64,000 nucleotides of DNA from Methylobacterium sp. B4 (GCF_003201865.1 NZ_QJJJ01000003.1:62001-126000), one strand, 5' to 3'; shown: positions 7,558 through 19,533, numbered from the stretch's first letter. Numbers and translations are program-made. Notes: a model not told the origin generated them from the sequence alone.

Positions 7558-8733
7558 ATGACGACCACGGCTCCCGCCGCTCGCCCGCGCGTGCCCTATT
7601 TCTCGTCCGGCCCCACGACCAAGCGTCCCGGCTGGACCCTCGATGCCCTCTCGGGCGCCGCACTCGGCCGCTCGCACCGTTCGGCCGCTGGCAAGTCCAA
7701 GCTCGTCGAGGCCATCGAACTCACCCGCAAGGTTCTGCGCGTTCCCGCCGACTACCGCATCGGCATCGTCCCCGGCTCCGATACCGGCGCCGTCGAGATG
7801 GCGATGTGGTCGATGCTCGGCCCGAAGGCCGTCGAAGTCATGGCCTGGGATTCGTTCGGCGCGGAGTGGGTCACCGATGCCCTGAAGGAACTCAAGATCG
7901 ATCCGCTCGTGCGCACCACCGAGCACGGCATCCTGCCCGCGCTCGACGCGATCGACACCAAGAACAACGATGTCGTCTTCACCTGGAACGGCACCACCGC
8001 CGGCGTGAAGATCCCGCACAGCGATTGGATCGCCGACGACCGCGAGGGCATCACGATCTGCGACGCGACCTCGGCCGCCTTCGCGATGCCGCTGCCGTGG
8101 GACAAGCTCGATGTCGTCACCTACTCCTGGCAGAAGGTGATGGGCGGCGAGGCCGCGCACGGCATGCTGATCCTCTCGCCGCGCGCGGTGGCGCGCCTGG
8201 AGAGCCATACGCCCGCTTGGCCGATCCCGAAGGTGTTCCGCCTGACCAAGGGCGGCAAGCTGATCGAGGGCATCTTCAAGGGCGAGACCATCAACACGCC
8301 CTCGATGCTGGCGGTCGAGGATTACCTCGACACCCTGAAATGGGCGCAGAGCATCGGCGGCCTCGACGCGCTGCACGCGCGGGCGGACGCCAATGCCCGG
8401 GTGATCCACGACTGGGTGGCGCGCACGCCCTGGATCGGCCACCTCGCGGTGGACCCGGCCACCTACTCGAACACGGGCGTCTGCCTCGTGATCACCGACC
8501 CGGACGTTCTCGCCAAGGGCGACGCCGTGGTGAAGCAGGTCGCCGCCGGGATCGTGAAGCGGCTGGAGGGTGAAGGGATCGCCTTCGACTTCGGCGCCTA
8601 CCGCGACGCGCCGGCAGGCCTGCGTATCTGGTGCGGAGCCACCGTCGAGGCCTCCGACCTCACGGCGCTCACGCCCTGGCTCGACTGGGCCTTCGCCCAG
8701 GAAAAGGCGGCGCTCGCCGCCGCGGCGGCCTGA
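7558..8733 (+). CDS. serC: Phosphoserine aminotransferase
   Basis: SerC converts 3-phosphohydroxypyruvate and glutamate to phosphoserine, the second step of serine synthesis. The 391-residue protein belongs to the alternative PSAT subgroup common in alphaproteobacteria and archaea. Visible features are '[14 protein letters not shown]' at the N-terminus, '[17 protein letters not shown]' (phosphate-binding region), 'ICDATSAAF' with the PLP-ring aspartate, and '[15 protein letters not shown]' with the Schiff-base lysine. The ATG at 7558 is chosen because AAGGA lies eight bases upstream; an ATG at 7549 overlaps that SD. serA follows after a hairpin-bearing gap. Confidence 0.95.
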   Translation: MTTTAPAARPRVPYFSSGPTTKRPGWTLDALSGAALGRSHRSAAGKSKLVEAIELTRKVLRVPADYRIGIVPGSDTGAVEMAMWSMLGPKAVEVMAWDSFGAEWVTDALKELKIDPLVRTTEHGILPALDAIDTKNNDVVFTWNGTTAGVKIPHSDWIADDREGITICDATSAAFAMPLPWDKLDVVTYSWQKVMGGEAAHGMLILSPRAVARLESHTPAWPIPKVFRLTKGGKLIEGIFKGETINTPSMLAVEDYLDTLKWAQSIGGLDALHARADANARVIHDWVARTPWIGHLAVDPATYSNTGVCLVITDPDVLAKGDAVVKQVAAGIVKRLEGEGIAFDFGAYRDAPAGLRIWCGATVEASDLTALTPWLDWAFAQEKAALAAAAA

Positions 8734-8750
8734 GGGTCCGAGACGTCACG

Positions 8751-8781
8751 ATGGCCGGTCGCGAGACCGGCCATTTGCTTT
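8751..8781 (+). terminator. Intercistronic hairpin with a short U-rich tail between serC and serA
   Basis: ATGGCCGGTC (8751-8760) and GACCGGCCAT (8765-8774) form a perfect 10-bp stem with a GCGA tetraloop, followed by TTGCTTT. This should act as an intrinsic (partial) terminator or mRNA-stabilising hairpin, lowering serA output relative to serC. Confidence 0.65.
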
Positions 8782-8896
8782 CCAACGCGCTCCAGCGATC
8801 CGCCGGTCTTGTGGTCCGCGCGATGACGCGCCGGCCGGCCAAGCCTCGCAACCGAGCGAGCGATCCTGCGCGCCTGCACGACGTGAGGTGCTTCCC

Positions 8897-10504
8897 ATGC
8901 CCAACTCTCACCCGGCCAAGCCCAAAGTCCTGATCTCCGACGCCCTCTCCGACGCCGCCGTCCAGATCTTCCGGGATCGCGGCATCGAGGTCGATTTCCA
9001 GCCCGGTCTCGGCAAGGACAAGGAGGCGCTCGCCGCCATCATCGGTCAATATGACGGCCTCGCCATCCGCTCCGCCACCAAGGTGACGGGCAAGCTGCTC
9101 GCCGAGGCGACCCGCCTCAAGGTGGTCGGCCGCGCCGGCATCGGCGTCGACAACGTCGACGTGCCGGCCGCCACCGCCAAGGGCGTGATCGTGATGAACA
9201 CCCCCTTCGGCAACTCGATCACCACCGCCGAGCACGCCATCGCCATGATGTTCGCGCTGGCCCGCCAGATCCCGGCGGCGGACGCCTCCACCCAGGCCGG
9301 CAAGTGGGAGAAGAACCGCTTCATGGGCGTCGAGCTGACGGCCAAGACGCTCGGCGTGATCGGCTGCGGCAATATTGGGGCCGTGGTCGCCGACCGGGCG
9401 ATCGGCCTCAAGCTGAAGGTCGTCGCCTACGATCCCTTCCTGACGCCGGAGCGCGCCGTCGAGATCGGTGTGGAGAAGGTCGAGCTCGACGAGTTGCTGG
9501 CGCGCGCCGACATCATCACCCTGCACGTGCCGATGACGGACAAGACCCGCAACATCCTCTCGGCCGAGAACCTCGCCAGGACCAAGCGCGGCGTGCGCAT
9601 CGTCAACTGCGCTCGCGGCGGCCTCGTGGACGAGGTGGCCCTGCGCGCCGCCCTGGATTCCGGCCAGGTGGCGGGCGCGGCCCTCGATGTGTTCGTGACC
9701 GAGCCGGCGATCGAGAACCCACTCTTCGGCCATCCCAACGTGATCTGCACGCCCCATCTCGGCGCCTCGACCTCCGAGGCGCAGGAGAACGTCGCGCTCC
9801 AGGTCGCCGAGCAGATGGCCGACTACCTGCTCAGCGGTGCGATCACCAACGCGATCAACTTCCCCTCCATCTCGGCCGAGGAAGCGCCCCGACTCAAACC
9901 CTTCGTGGTGCTCGCCGAGAAGCTCGGCTCGTTCCTGGGCCAGCTCACCGAGGCGCCGATCAAGGGTATCCGCATCACCTACGAGGGCGCGGTGGCCGGC
10001 ATGAACACCCGCGCGCTCACGTCCGCTGCGGTCACCGGCGTGCTGCGCCCGATCCTGCAGGAGGTGAACATGGTCTCGGCCCCGGTGATCGCGCGGGATC
10101 GCGGGATCGTTGTGGACGAGATCAAGCGCGAGGGCGGCGCGAGCGACTACGAGTCGGTGGTGCGCATCACGGTCGAGGACGAGGACATGCCGCGCGACGC
10201 CGCCGGCACCGTCTTCAACGACGGCAAGCCGCGCGTCATCGAGATCCGCGGCATCAACATCGACGCGCCCTTCGCGCCGCTGATGCTCTACGTGCGCAAC
10301 CACGACAGGCCCGGCTTCGTCGGCCGCTTCGGCTCGGTGCTCGGAGAGGCCGGCGTCAACCTCGGGACCTTCGCCATGGGCCGCGAGTCGAAGGGCGGCG
10401 CGGCCATCGCCTTCGTCTCGGTGGATGCCGAGGTGTCCCCGGACGTGCTTCGGGCGATCGAGGAGATTCCGCAGGTGAAGCGTGTCCGGCCCGTCCGTTT
10501 CTGA
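8897..10504 (+). CDS. serA: D-3-phosphoglycerate dehydrogenase
   Basis: SerA oxidises 3-phosphoglycerate to phosphohydroxypyruvate with NAD+, the committed step of serine synthesis. From ATG 8897 the protein has 535 residues, the long (type I) form. It shows an N-terminal catalytic half ending in the Rossmann motif 'GVIGCGNIGAVVADR', 'NCARGGLVDE', the catalytic His region 'TPHLGASTSEAQENVA', an intervening allosteric-substrate-binding domain, and a C-terminal ACT domain ('LMLYVRNHDRPGFVGRFGSV') that normally binds serine for feedback inhibition. An upstream in-frame extension is read-through of noncoding DNA. It is paired with serC. Confidence 0.97.
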   Translation: MPNSHPAKPKVLISDALSDAAVQIFRDRGIEVDFQPGLGKDKEALAAIIGQYDGLAIRSATKVTGKLLAEATRLKVVGRAGIGVDNVDVPAATAKGVIVMNTPFGNSITTAEHAIAMMFALARQIPAADASTQAGKWEKNRFMGVELTAKTLGVIGCGNIGAVVADRAIGLKLKVVAYDPFLTPERAVEIGVEKVELDELLARADIITLHVPMTDKTRNILSAENLARTKRGVRIVNCARGGLVDEVALRAALDSGQVAGAALDVFVTEPAIENPLFGHPNVICTPHLGASTSEAQENVALQVAEQMADYLLSGAITNAINFPSISAEEAPRLKPFVVLAEKLGSFLGQLTEAPIKGIRITYEGAVAGMNTRALTSAAVTGVLRPILQEVNMVSAPVIARDRGIVVDEIKREGGASDYESVVRITVEDEDMPRDAAGTVFNDGKPRVIEIRGINIDAPFAPLMLYVRNHDRPGFVGRFGSVLGEAGVNLGTFAMGRESKGGAAIAFVSVDAEVSPDVLRAIEEIPQVKRVRPVRF

Positions 10505-10589
10505 GGCCGCGCCCGGCCGCCCCCTCGACGGCGACGACGCGCAGACTTCCGCGCCGTCCCCCCTCCCCTCCGACGAATTGGACCGCAAG

Positions 10590-10793
10590 ATGGGTTGCAA
10601 AGTCACCGTCCGCTGCGCCTGGGACGCGTCAGCGGGCGTCTTCTTCGTGCACGACTCCCCGATCCCGGGGCTCACCACCGAGGCGCCGACCATGCCCGCC
10701 CTGCTGTGCAAGCTCCCCGGCATGATCCGGGACCTGCTCGGCCTAGAGGACGGCGCCTATATCGACATCTATGTCGAGCGGGTGCCGCGCTGA
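10590..10793 (+). CDS. DUF1902 family protein
   Basis: This small soluble protein has the core 'VTVRCAWDASAGVFFVHDSP', which fits DUF1902, an alpha/beta HicB-like fold of unknown role. The ATG at 10590 gives 67 residues, the usual family length. A GTG at 10482 in the same frame would give 103 residues and overlap the serA end; the extra sequence is proline-rich and unlikely to be native. It lies downstream of serA on the same strand. No partner HicA toxin is adjacent. Confidence 0.75.
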   Translation: MGCKVTVRCAWDASAGVFFVHDSPIPGLTTEAPTMPALLCKLPGMIRDLLGLEDGAYIDIYVERVPR

Positions 10794-10809
10794 CGGGCTC
10801 GTCCCGATC

Positions 10810-10850
10810 GCGGCTGCGCCGGAGCAGGTCGAGCGCTCCGGCGCAGCCGC
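10810..10850. terminator. 16-bp perfect hairpin between convergent genes
   Basis: GCGGCTGCGCCGGAGC (10810-10825) and its exact complement (10835-10850) form a 16-bp stem with a nine-base loop. The element ends three bases before the stop of the minus-strand TadG-like gene and 17 bases after the DUF1902 stop. No U-run follows, but the stem is strong enough to block transcription both ways. Confidence 0.6.
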
Positions 10851-10853
10851 GCC

Positions 10854-11930
10854 TCACTCGACGATGCGGACCTGCTTGTCGACGACCTTGATCTGCTTGG
10901 GACAGCTGATCACGAGCCGGATGTCGTCGTAGTCCCGGTCACCGCCGGGACGATCCTCCCAGCCGTAATACATGTACTTGCCCTCAAGGCAGCTTGTCGT
11001 CGCGGTCAGCGGGTTCCGGTTGGTCTTCCGGTCGGGGATGTCGCCGCCCTTCGACTTCGCGGTACGGCACTTGATTTCCGTATCGCAGATGATCGTTTCC
11101 AGGATGGGGGTGTTCGTCAGGTCGACCGTGGACTTCTTTCCGAGATTGTAGCCCTTCAGATTGAAGGTCTGCACCCGCGTGATCGGGTCGATCGTCACAT
11201 CGGTGTAGTACTCGTACGTGTTGTTGCCCACCTCGTCCCATCGCCGCGGCTGGGTCCTCGCGTCGCGCACGTTGCGCAGCATGTAGCTGGGCACCTCGCT
11301 CGCCTGACACTTCGGCATCTTCTTCAGGTCGTAGACGGTCGGTGGATCGGCGTTGTCGGCAATCAGGGTGATCTCCCTGCGCCCGCCGTCGGCACTCTTC
11401 TGGCGCGCCGGATCGGTCGAGTAGCAGTAGAAATACACTCGGTTGTAGTCGGCCGCCTCCGGCGACAGCTGGGACATGGTCGGCGGAACGGTCTCGTATT
11501 GCGGCGCGATGCGGTTAACGGTGGTCGCGGTACTGACGACCAGTTCCTTGGGCATTCCGGGCACGAGATTGATCAGGCTGGTCTTGACCCGGACCGAAAT
11601 CGTGAGGCGGTAATTGGCGCTGTCCAGCCACTGCCCCTGGACGGTGTAGCCGCCTGTATCGCTGCGCGTGCCGAGTTGAGCCGCGAGATCGGCCTTGGCC
11701 AGCGCGATCGCTTGCGTGGCGGCGTCGGGCGTCTCGGCATTGGCGATCAGCAGGGCCGCCGCATCGGCGACCCGGCGCTCGATGGTGCGGACACGCAGCG
11801 CGCTTCCGAAATCCACCGCCATGCCGGTCACCCCGACCATCAGCGGCAGCATCAGGCAGAAGATCACGACGATGGCACCGCCCTCGTCGGCCGCCAATCG
11901 CTGAATCGGTCGCACCATCGTTTCGTCCAC
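10854..11930 (-). CDS. TadE/TadG-like membrane-anchored protein with a DUF4114-like C-terminus
   Basis: The N-terminal 45 residues ('RLAADEGGAIVVIFCLMLPL', then 'MVGVTGMAVDFGSALRV') are the prepilin-like Tad signature: a short basic tail, then one hydrophobic helix with 'DFGSA'. The ~300-residue exposed part has scattered cysteines. It ends with 'YYGWEDRPGGDRDYDDIRLV', resembling the calcium-binding 'EDxxxGgDrDYND' signature of DUF4114/LruC-type exported proteins. The start is GTG 11930; an ATG at 11918 would also work. No tad secretion genes are nearby, so it is an orphan. It could be a surface adhesin or minor pseudopilin; function is inferred only. Confidence 0.75.
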   Translation of the reverse strand: MDETMVRPIQRLAADEGGAIVVIFCLMLPLMVGVTGMAVDFGSALRVRTIERRVADAAALLIANAETPDAATQAIALAKADLAAQLGTRSDTGGYTVQGQWLDSANYRLTISVRVKTSLINLVPGMPKELVVSTATTVNRIAPQYETVPPTMSQLSPEAADYNRVYFYCYSTDPARQKSADGGRREITLIADNADPPTVYDLKKMPKCQASEVPSYMLRNVRDARTQPRRWDEVGNNTYEYYTDVTIDPITRVQTFNLKGYNLGKKSTVDLTNTPILETIICDTEIKCRTAKSKGGDIPDRKTNRNPLTATTSCLEGKYMYYGWEDRPGGDRDYDDIRLVISCPKQIKVVDKQVRIVE

Positions 11931-12257
11931 CCGCTCGGATCGCGGCAGGCGGCTTCACCGCCCCGATGCGACAGACATGCACGCCGTCCGTTGCGATTCC
12001 CTGAAACAGTCTTCGGATTTTATCGACAATCATCGAAGTCTTGATCAATTAACCCTACGATATCAGTGCTTCCGCGAGCGATCCGTTTCGCGCCCTGTTC
12101 TCCGATGAACGCTTCCTCCATGAGACCGGCATGAATATCATATGATAATACGCTCGAAGTAGCTGCCAGGATGCGATGGCCGTCTGCTGATGCCCTCGCG
12201 GACAAGCTTCGCTCCACGGGATTGGCGCGAGCGGGCTGTTCGTGCGAAACGGACCCT
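11931..12257. other. Divergent intergenic region TadG-like / mtnA
   Basis: This 327-base gap is visibly more AT-rich than its flanks around 12000-12150 (for example the run near ATATCATATGATAATA) and must carry the promoters of the two divergent genes. I looked for a SAM-II-type riboswitch ahead of mtnA and did not see one. No ORF is supported. Confidence 0.5.
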
Positions 12258-13355
12258 ATGAAGATCGACGGACGCCCCTACCGCACCATCTTCCCCGATG
12301 CCGACGGGCGCTCCGTCGCGGTCATCGACCAGACACGGCTGCCCTTCGCCTTCGAGGTGAAGCGGCTGACCAGCCTCGACGACGCGGCGGTCGCGATCCG
12401 CACCATGGTGGTGCGCGGCGCGCCCCTGATCGGCGTCACGGCCGCCTACGGGCTCGCCCTGGCGATGCGGGAGGATGCGAGCGAGTCTGGGATCGAGCGG
12501 GCCAGCGCGACGCTCGCCGCCACGCGGCCGACCGCGATCAATCTGCGCTGGGCGCTCGACCGAATGGCGGCTTTGCTGCGCTCCGTGCTTGCGGCCGAGC
12601 GCGAGAGCCGCGCCTTCACGGAAGCGGCGCGGATCGCCGACGAGGATGTCGCGAGCTGCCGCGCCATCGGCGAGCACGGCGCCAAGATCCTGGCCGAGAT
12701 CGCCGCGCGCAAGGGCAGGCCCGTCAACGTGCTGACCCATTGCAACGCCGGCTGGCTCGCCACGGTCGATTGGGGCACCGCGCTCGCGCCGATCTACGTG
12801 GCGCACGATGCCGGCGTGCCGGTCCACGTCTTCGTGGACGAGACCCGGCCGCGAAACCAGGGCGCGGCGCTCACCGCCTTCGAGTTGAACGCGCACGGCG
12901 TGCCCCACACGGTGATCGCCGACAATGCCGGCGGCCATCTGATGCAGCACGGGCAGGTCGACATCTGCATCGTCGGCTCGGATCGCACCACGGCGGCGGG
13001 CGACGTGTGCAACAAGATCGGCACCTATCTGAAGGCGCTGGCGGCGAGCGACAACCGCGTGCCGTTCTACGCGGCGCTGCCCTTCTCGACGATCGACTGG
13101 ACGCTGTCGGACGGCGTGCGCGACATCCCGATCGAGGAGCGCGACGCCCGCGAGGTCACGCATCTCACCGGCCGCACGGATGCCGGCGACTTCGCCACCA
13201 TCGCGGTCGTCTCGCCGGGAAGCCCGGTGGCCAACCCGGCCTTCGACGTGACGCCCGCGCGCCTCGTCACCGGCCTCATCACCGAGCGCGGCGTCTGCGA
13301 GGCGACGGAAGAGGGTCTGGCAGGCCTCTATCCGGAGCGGCGCAAGGCGGCGTAG
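12258..13355 (+). CDS. mtnA: S-methyl-5-thioribose-1-phosphate isomerase
   Basis: MtnA isomerises methylthioribose-1-phosphate to methylthioribulose-1-phosphate in methionine salvage. The 365-residue protein belongs to the eIF2B-like family. Its features are '[17 protein letters not shown]' near the N-terminus, '[18 protein letters not shown]' with the catalytic cysteine (about residue 160), and '[20 protein letters not shown]' with the catalytic aspartate (about 240). ATG 12258 begins '[11 protein letters not shown]', a standard family N-terminus; a longer frame from 12171 has no family support. No other salvage genes are adjacent. Confidence 0.96.
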   Translation: MKIDGRPYRTIFPDADGRSVAVIDQTRLPFAFEVKRLTSLDDAAVAIRTMVVRGAPLIGVTAAYGLALAMREDASESGIERASATLAATRPTAINLRWALDRMAALLRSVLAAERESRAFTEAARIADEDVASCRAIGEHGAKILAEIAARKGRPVNVLTHCNAGWLATVDWGTALAPIYVAHDAGVPVHVFVDETRPRNQGAALTAFELNAHGVPHTVIADNAGGHLMQHGQVDICIVGSDRTTAAGDVCNKIGTYLKALAASDNRVPFYAALPFSTIDWTLSDGVRDIPIEERDAREVTHLTGRTDAGDFATIAVVSPGSPVANPAFDVTPARLVTGLITERGVCEATEEGLAGLYPERRKAA

Positions 13356-13389
13356 GCCGGCCGGGCCGGACGACTTTCGCGGACCCCTT

Positions 13390-13737
13390 TCAATCCTTCA
13401 GCGGATCGTGGCCCCAGTTCATCAGCGAGAGGCGCCAGGGCGAGTCCTTCATCTTGTCCTTGTCGGCCGGGCCGCCCTGCTTGAGGTGGCGGTGCACGTA
13501 GCCGACGACCTTCTTCATGTGGGCGTAGTCGTCGTCGCTGAGGTCGGCCTTCTTCTTGTGCAGGATCTCGACGATGCGCCCGCCCTCCTTGTGGCCGGTG
13601 GCCTCGCCTCCGTCCTTCTTCTGCCCGACCGACTGGCTCTCGTCGGTCTCCAGAAACTTCTCGAGCGCCGAAGCGGTCATGTTCACGGCGGACTTGAAGT
13701 CCTTCCAGATCGTCTCGTGATCGTCCTTGTCCGCCAT
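13390..13737 (-). CDS. DUF3140 family protein
   Basis: This 115-residue, highly charged soluble protein starts at ATG 13737 with AGGAG nine bases upstream. The pattern 'IWKDFKSAVNMTASALEKFL' plus 'GRIVEILHKKKADLSDDDYA', ending in 'WRLSLMNWGHDP', fits DUF3140, small DNA-binding-like proteins often found with Ku/LigD or stress genes in soil bacteria. No repair genes are adjacent here. It converges with mtnA (35-base gap) and shares its strand with the MATE gene. Function is unproven. Confidence 0.8.
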   Translation of the reverse strand: MADKDDHETIWKDFKSAVNMTASALEKFLETDESQSVGQKKDGGEATGHKEGGRIVEILHKKKADLSDDDYAHMKKVVGYVHRHLKQGGPADKDKMKDSPWRLSLMNWGHDPLKD

Positions 13738-13796
13738 CGGATCGCTCCTGCCGTCTCGTTCGGGAACGCAAACCCGGGCATTCGGGCGCGGTTCCT

Positions 13797-15218
13797 CTAG
13801 GCGGCGGCCTGCGCCGATGGGACGCGCGGCCCCGCGCTGAGGCGCAGCCAGCGCGCCACGAGCAGGATCGAGACCGCGAGCAGCCCGGCGCAGAAGCCGG
13901 CCCAGATGCCGCGCCCGCCCATGCCGAGCCCCCAGGCCAGCGTCGCCCCGAGCGGCACACCGAGGCCCCAGTAGCCGGCGAGCGCGATCAGCATCGGCAC
14001 CTTGGTGTCCTGCAGGCCGCGCAGGCAGCCGAGCGCCACCGACTGCACCCCGTCCGAGATCGCGAACAGGGCCGAGAAGATCAGGAAGCCGGCGGCCACT
14101 GGGTAAACGTCCGCCGCGCCCGGCGCGCCCGCATCGAGGAACAGCCCGATCAGGACTTGCGGCGCCGCGAGTTGGCCCACCGCACAGAGCACCATGAAGC
14201 CGAAGCCGAGCCAGAGCGCGACGGCCCCGGCGCGGCGCAGGCCGGCCGTGTCCCCGGCCCCGAGGGCGCGGCCGACCCGCACCGTCGCGGCCTGCCCGAT
14301 GCCGTTGGGGACCATGAAGCAGGTCGCCGCGATCTGGAGCGTGATCGCGTGGGCGGCGAGCGGCACCGTGCCGAAGGTGCCCATCGCCACCGTCGCCGCC
14401 TCGAACAATCCGGCCTCGGCGACGCCGGCCACGCCCATGGGCAGGCCCACCTGCACGACGCGGGCGAGGCGCTCGGTATCGAGGCGCCAGAAGCGTTCGA
14501 ACATCCCGTGGCGCCGCAGGTTCCGGTCGAGGCGGATCACCAGCACCAGCGCGGCGAATGCCAGGAATTCGGTCACTACCGTGCCGAGCGCCACGCCGAC
14601 GATGCCGAGGTTCGGCGGACCGAAGGCGAGGAGGGCGCCGAGCCCGAGATTGAGCGGAAGCGCCACGAGGCTCACCGCGAGCGGCGGCCCCGGACGCTGG
14701 AGCGCGGCGAGCGCGCCCTTCAGCACCATGAAGGCGAGCGCCGGGAACATCCACCACTGCAGCACCCGCATGTAGGCGCCGGCCTCCCGCGCCACCGCCG
14801 GCTCCTGGCCGAGCCGCAGCAACAGGCTCTCGGTGAACCAAAGCACCGGCATCAGCGCGAGCGTGACGAGGAGGCCGACCCAGAGCCCGGCCCGGACGAT
14901 GCGTCGGACCTCGCCGCCCCGCGTCCCGGTGCTCGCCCGGCCGACGGCCTCGGCGACGAGCGGCGCCACCGAGGAGGTGAGGCCGATGCCGCCGATGAAC
15001 AGCAGCAGGTAGAGACTGGTGGCGAGCGCGCCCGCGGCGATGGGCTCGGCGCCGAGACGCCCGAGCAGCACCGCGTTGGAGGCCACCAGCCCGTGCTGGG
15101 CGAGGTTGATGAGGACGAGCGGCGCCGATAGGCGCAGGGTCGCCCGCAGCTCGTCCCGCCACGCGGCGGCGGGCGGCCGCTCGAAGCCGGTCGCCGCCAG
15201 GCTCGGTGCAGTGGTCAC
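13797..15218 (-). CDS. MATE family efflux transporter
   Basis: A multidrug and toxin extrusion protein, probably Na+- or H+-coupled, of 473 residues with about 12 membrane helices in two pseudo-symmetric halves. Family landmarks include 'PLVLINLAQHGLVASNAVLL' in helix 1 and the N-lobe motif 'GLPMGVAGVAEAGLF' at the start of the second half. The GTG at 15218 is preferred because a longer start at 15296 would run into the ABC transporter end at 15239. Twenty bases separate it from that gene, so the two exporters are likely one transcript. Confidence 0.92.
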   Translation of the reverse strand: MTTAPSLAATGFERPPAAAWRDELRATLRLSAPLVLINLAQHGLVASNAVLLGRLGAEPIAAGALATSLYLLLFIGGIGLTSSVAPLVAEAVGRASTGTRGGEVRRIVRAGLWVGLLVTLALMPVLWFTESLLLRLGQEPAVAREAGAYMRVLQWWMFPALAFMVLKGALAALQRPGPPLAVSLVALPLNLGLGALLAFGPPNLGIVGVALGTVVTEFLAFAALVLVIRLDRNLRRHGMFERFWRLDTERLARVVQVGLPMGVAGVAEAGLFEAATVAMGTFGTVPLAAHAITLQIAATCFMVPNGIGQAATVRVGRALGAGDTAGLRRAGAVALWLGFGFMVLCAVGQLAAPQVLIGLFLDAGAPGAADVYPVAAGFLIFSALFAISDGVQSVALGCLRGLQDTKVPMLIALAGYWGLGVPLGATLAWGLGMGGRGIWAGFCAGLLAVSILLVARWLRLSAGPRVPSAQAAA

Positions 15219-15238
15219 GAAACCCGTCTCTTCTCGCT

Positions 15239-17095
<1,857 letters not shown>

Positions 17096-17214
17096 GTTTT
17101 CAAGGGACCGCGCGAGGAACGAGAGCCTCAGGTAAGCCTCCTTGACGGAAGGCCAACCCTGCGCCCATGCCGCAGGCAGGACCCTGCCCCGCTCTTGCAC
17201 TGCCCGAATCCGCG

Positions 17215-17664
17215 ATGCTGCGCCTCGCCCTCTACCAGCCCGACATCCCGCAGAACGCGGGCACGATGCTGCGCATGGCCGCCTGCCTCGGCGTGGCGGT
17301 GGAGATCATCGAGCCGGCGGGCTTCGACACCTCGGACCGTCACCTGCGCCGCTCGGGGCTCGACTATCTCGACCACGTGGCGATCACCCGGCACCGCTCC
17401 TGGGACGCTTTTCAGGCGTGGCGGCAGGAGGCCGGTCTCCGCCTCGTGCTCGCCACGACCACCGGCACGGTGCCCTACACGCAGCATGCCTTCCGCGACG
17501 GCGACTGCCTGCTGATGGGGCGTGAATCGGCCGGCGTGCCGGAGGCGGTGCACGCGGCGGCCGACGCCCGGGTCGTCGTGCCGATCCGCCCGGGCCTGCG
17601 CTCCCTCAACGTCGCCGTCTGCGCCGCGATGATCCTGGGCGAGGCGATCCGGCAGGTAGGGTGA
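17215..17664 (+). CDS. trmL: tRNA (cytidine34-2'-O)-methyltransferase TrmL
   Basis: TrmL is a SPOUT methylase modifying the wobble ribose of tRNA-Leu isoacceptors. At 149 residues from ATG 17215 it has the usual family length. Motifs are 'LYQPDIPQNAGTMLRMAACLG' at the N-terminus, 'LLMGRESAGVPEAVH' (motif 2) and 'VPIRPGLRSLNVAVCAAMIL' (motif 3, the knot). A longer frame from 17167 adds residues with no counterpart in the family and overlaps the divergent promoter. Confidence 0.96.
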   Translation: MLRLALYQPDIPQNAGTMLRMAACLGVAVEIIEPAGFDTSDRHLRRSGLDYLDHVAITRHRSWDAFQAWRQEAGLRLVLATTTGTVPYTQHAFRDGDCLLMGRESAGVPEAVHAAADARVVVPIRPGLRSLNVAVCAAMILGEAIRQVG

Positions 17665-17805
17665 CGATCCCGCGCGCGATCACTGCCACCCCTCCATGGT
17701 CCGCCCCAGCCATTGACGGCTCGCAAATATAAAGTATGTTAACTCGGCCTTCAGGGAGAATCGCTGAATACAGTCTAGGCATCCTGCCCATTCACAGGTC
17801 CGGCG

Positions 17806-19503
17806 ATGAATTTCTTCAGCAACGTCAAGCTGATCGTTAAGATCGCGTTACCATTCGCCCTGACACTCGTCATCAGCGCCGGCTTGATCGCCTACGCCCG
17901 CGACGTGATGCGCGGTCTCTCGGATCAGACGGCCCGGATCGTCGACGTCCAAGCCATACGCCTCGATGCGCTGATGCATATGCGCGGCGGCATCACCGAG
18001 GCCGCGGTGATGGACCGCAACATGTTGCTCGAGAGCGATCCGCAGAACAAAGCTCGCTTCCGCACGCGCCAGCAGGCCGGCATGACCGAGGCCCGGGAAG
18101 GCGTCGAACGGCTCCTCAACTTGTCGGACACGCCGCAGCGGCGGACCGCCAACGAGGCCATGCGGCGGGATGTCGACAGCTTCTTCGCCACGCTTGATCG
18201 CGTCTACGACCTGGGCATGCGTCAGCAGGGGGACGAGGCCTTCCGGATCGCGCGGGATGTCGGCATTCCTGCGCGGCTCAAGCTGAACGAATGGATGCAG
18301 AACCGATCCACGGTGCTGGCCAACGAACTCGCCGCATCGAAGGCGCAGGCGACCGGAGACGCCGATCGCGGCACCTACATGCTCATCGGTTTCGCCGTTG
18401 TCGGCCTTCTGGGAGCGATGGCGCTGGCCGGTTCGATCGTCGTGTTCGCCGTGACCCGCCCACTCGGAAGCCTCGTGGGCGTCCTCCAGAGGATGGCGCG
18501 CGGCGAGATCGACGCCGAGATCAAGGAGGCCGCGCGCGGCGACGAGATCGGCGCGGTCGCCCGGGCCGTCGAAGGCATCAAGGCCATGGTGGCGCGCAAG
18601 GCCGCCGAGGAGGCGGAGGTGCGTCGGCGCGCGGACGAAGCCGCAGCGGCCGAGCGCAAGCGCACGATGGTCGAACTGGCCGACGGCTTCGAGCGTGCGG
18701 TCGGCGGGATCGTCGGGATGGTCTCGTCCTCGGCGACCGAACTGCAGGCCACCGCCCAGCAGATGACCGCGACCGCCACCGAGACGGCCTCGCAATCCAC
18801 GACCGTGGCCGCGGCGGCCGAGGAAGCCGCCTCCAACGTCGGCACGGTGGCCGCTGCCGCCGAGGAGCTGGGTGTGTCCGTCCAGGAGATCGGTCGTCAG
18901 GTGCAGGGCTCGGCCGGGCTGGCCCAGGCCGCCGTGGGCGAGGCCGACCAGACCACCCACCTCGTACAGGCGCTCAAGACGACGTCGGCCCGGATCGGCG
19001 ACATGGTCGGGCTGATCTCCAACATCGCGTCCCAGACCAACCTGCTCGCGCTGAACGCCACGATCGAGGCGGCGCGGGCGGGCGAAGCCGGTCGCGGCTT
19101 CGCGGTCGTGGCGACGGAGGTCAAGGAACTCGCCAGCCAGACGGCGCGCGCCACCGAGGAGATATCGGGTCAGATCGGCGAGATCCAGGGCGTGACGGAT
19201 CAGGCCGTCGCCGCGATCGGCGCGATCACGAGCCGTATCCGCGAGATCAACAACGTCGCGGCCGGTATCGCCGCCGCGGTGGAGCAGCAGGGCGCCGCCA
19301 CCCAGGAGATCGTGCGCAACGTCTCCCAGGCCTCCAGCGGCACCTCCGAGGTGACGCGCAACATCTCGGGCGTGGCGCAGGCCTCGGAGGAGACCGGCGC
19401 GGCGGCGGGTCAGGTGCTCACCTCGGCCGCGGAGCTGTCGCGGCAATCCGAGCACCTGGCGGCCGAGGTGCAGCGCTTCCTCTCGACCGTCCGAGCCGCC
19501 TGA
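17806..19503 (+). CDS. Methyl-accepting chemotaxis protein
   Basis: A transmembrane chemoreceptor of 565 residues. TM1 is at about 11-30, followed by a periplasmic four-helix-bundle sensor (about 35-190), TM2 at about 190-215, HAMP (about 216-270), and a signalling domain whose hairpin tip reads '[20 protein letters not shown]'. Flanking alanine/glutamate-rich helices carry the adaptation sites. The ligand is unknown. It stands alone, transcribed from its own promoter and closed by a strong terminator. A TTAA-N7-TTCA sequence at 17739-17753 upstream is a weak CtrA-like candidate. Confidence 0.96.
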   Translation: MNFFSNVKLIVKIALPFALTLVISAGLIAYARDVMRGLSDQTARIVDVQAIRLDALMHMRGGITEAAVMDRNMLLESDPQNKARFRTRQQAGMTEAREGVERLLNLSDTPQRRTANEAMRRDVDSFFATLDRVYDLGMRQQGDEAFRIARDVGIPARLKLNEWMQNRSTVLANELAASKAQATGDADRGTYMLIGFAVVGLLGAMALAGSIVVFAVTRPLGSLVGVLQRMARGEIDAEIKEAARGDEIGAVARAVEGIKAMVARKAAEEAEVRRRADEAAAAERKRTMVELADGFERAVGGIVGMVSSSATELQATAQQMTATATETASQSTTVAAAAEEAASNVGTVAAAAEELGVSVQEIGRQVQGSAGLAQAAVGEADQTTHLVQALKTTSARIGDMVGLISNIASQTNLLALNATIEAARAGEAGRGFAVVATEVKELASQTARATEEISGQIGEIQGVTDQAVAAIGAITSRIREINNVAAGIAAAVEQQGAATQEIVRNVSQASSGTSEVTRNISGVAQASEETGAAAGQVLTSAAELSRQSEHLAAEVQRFLSTVRAA

Positions 19504-19533
19504 CCCCACCCAGCAACAGCCGGATGCTGCGAA

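Noticed and set aside
12000-12257. SAM-II or other riboswitch ahead of mtnA
   Set aside because: No conserved core was recognised; the AT-rich stretch only suggests a promoter.
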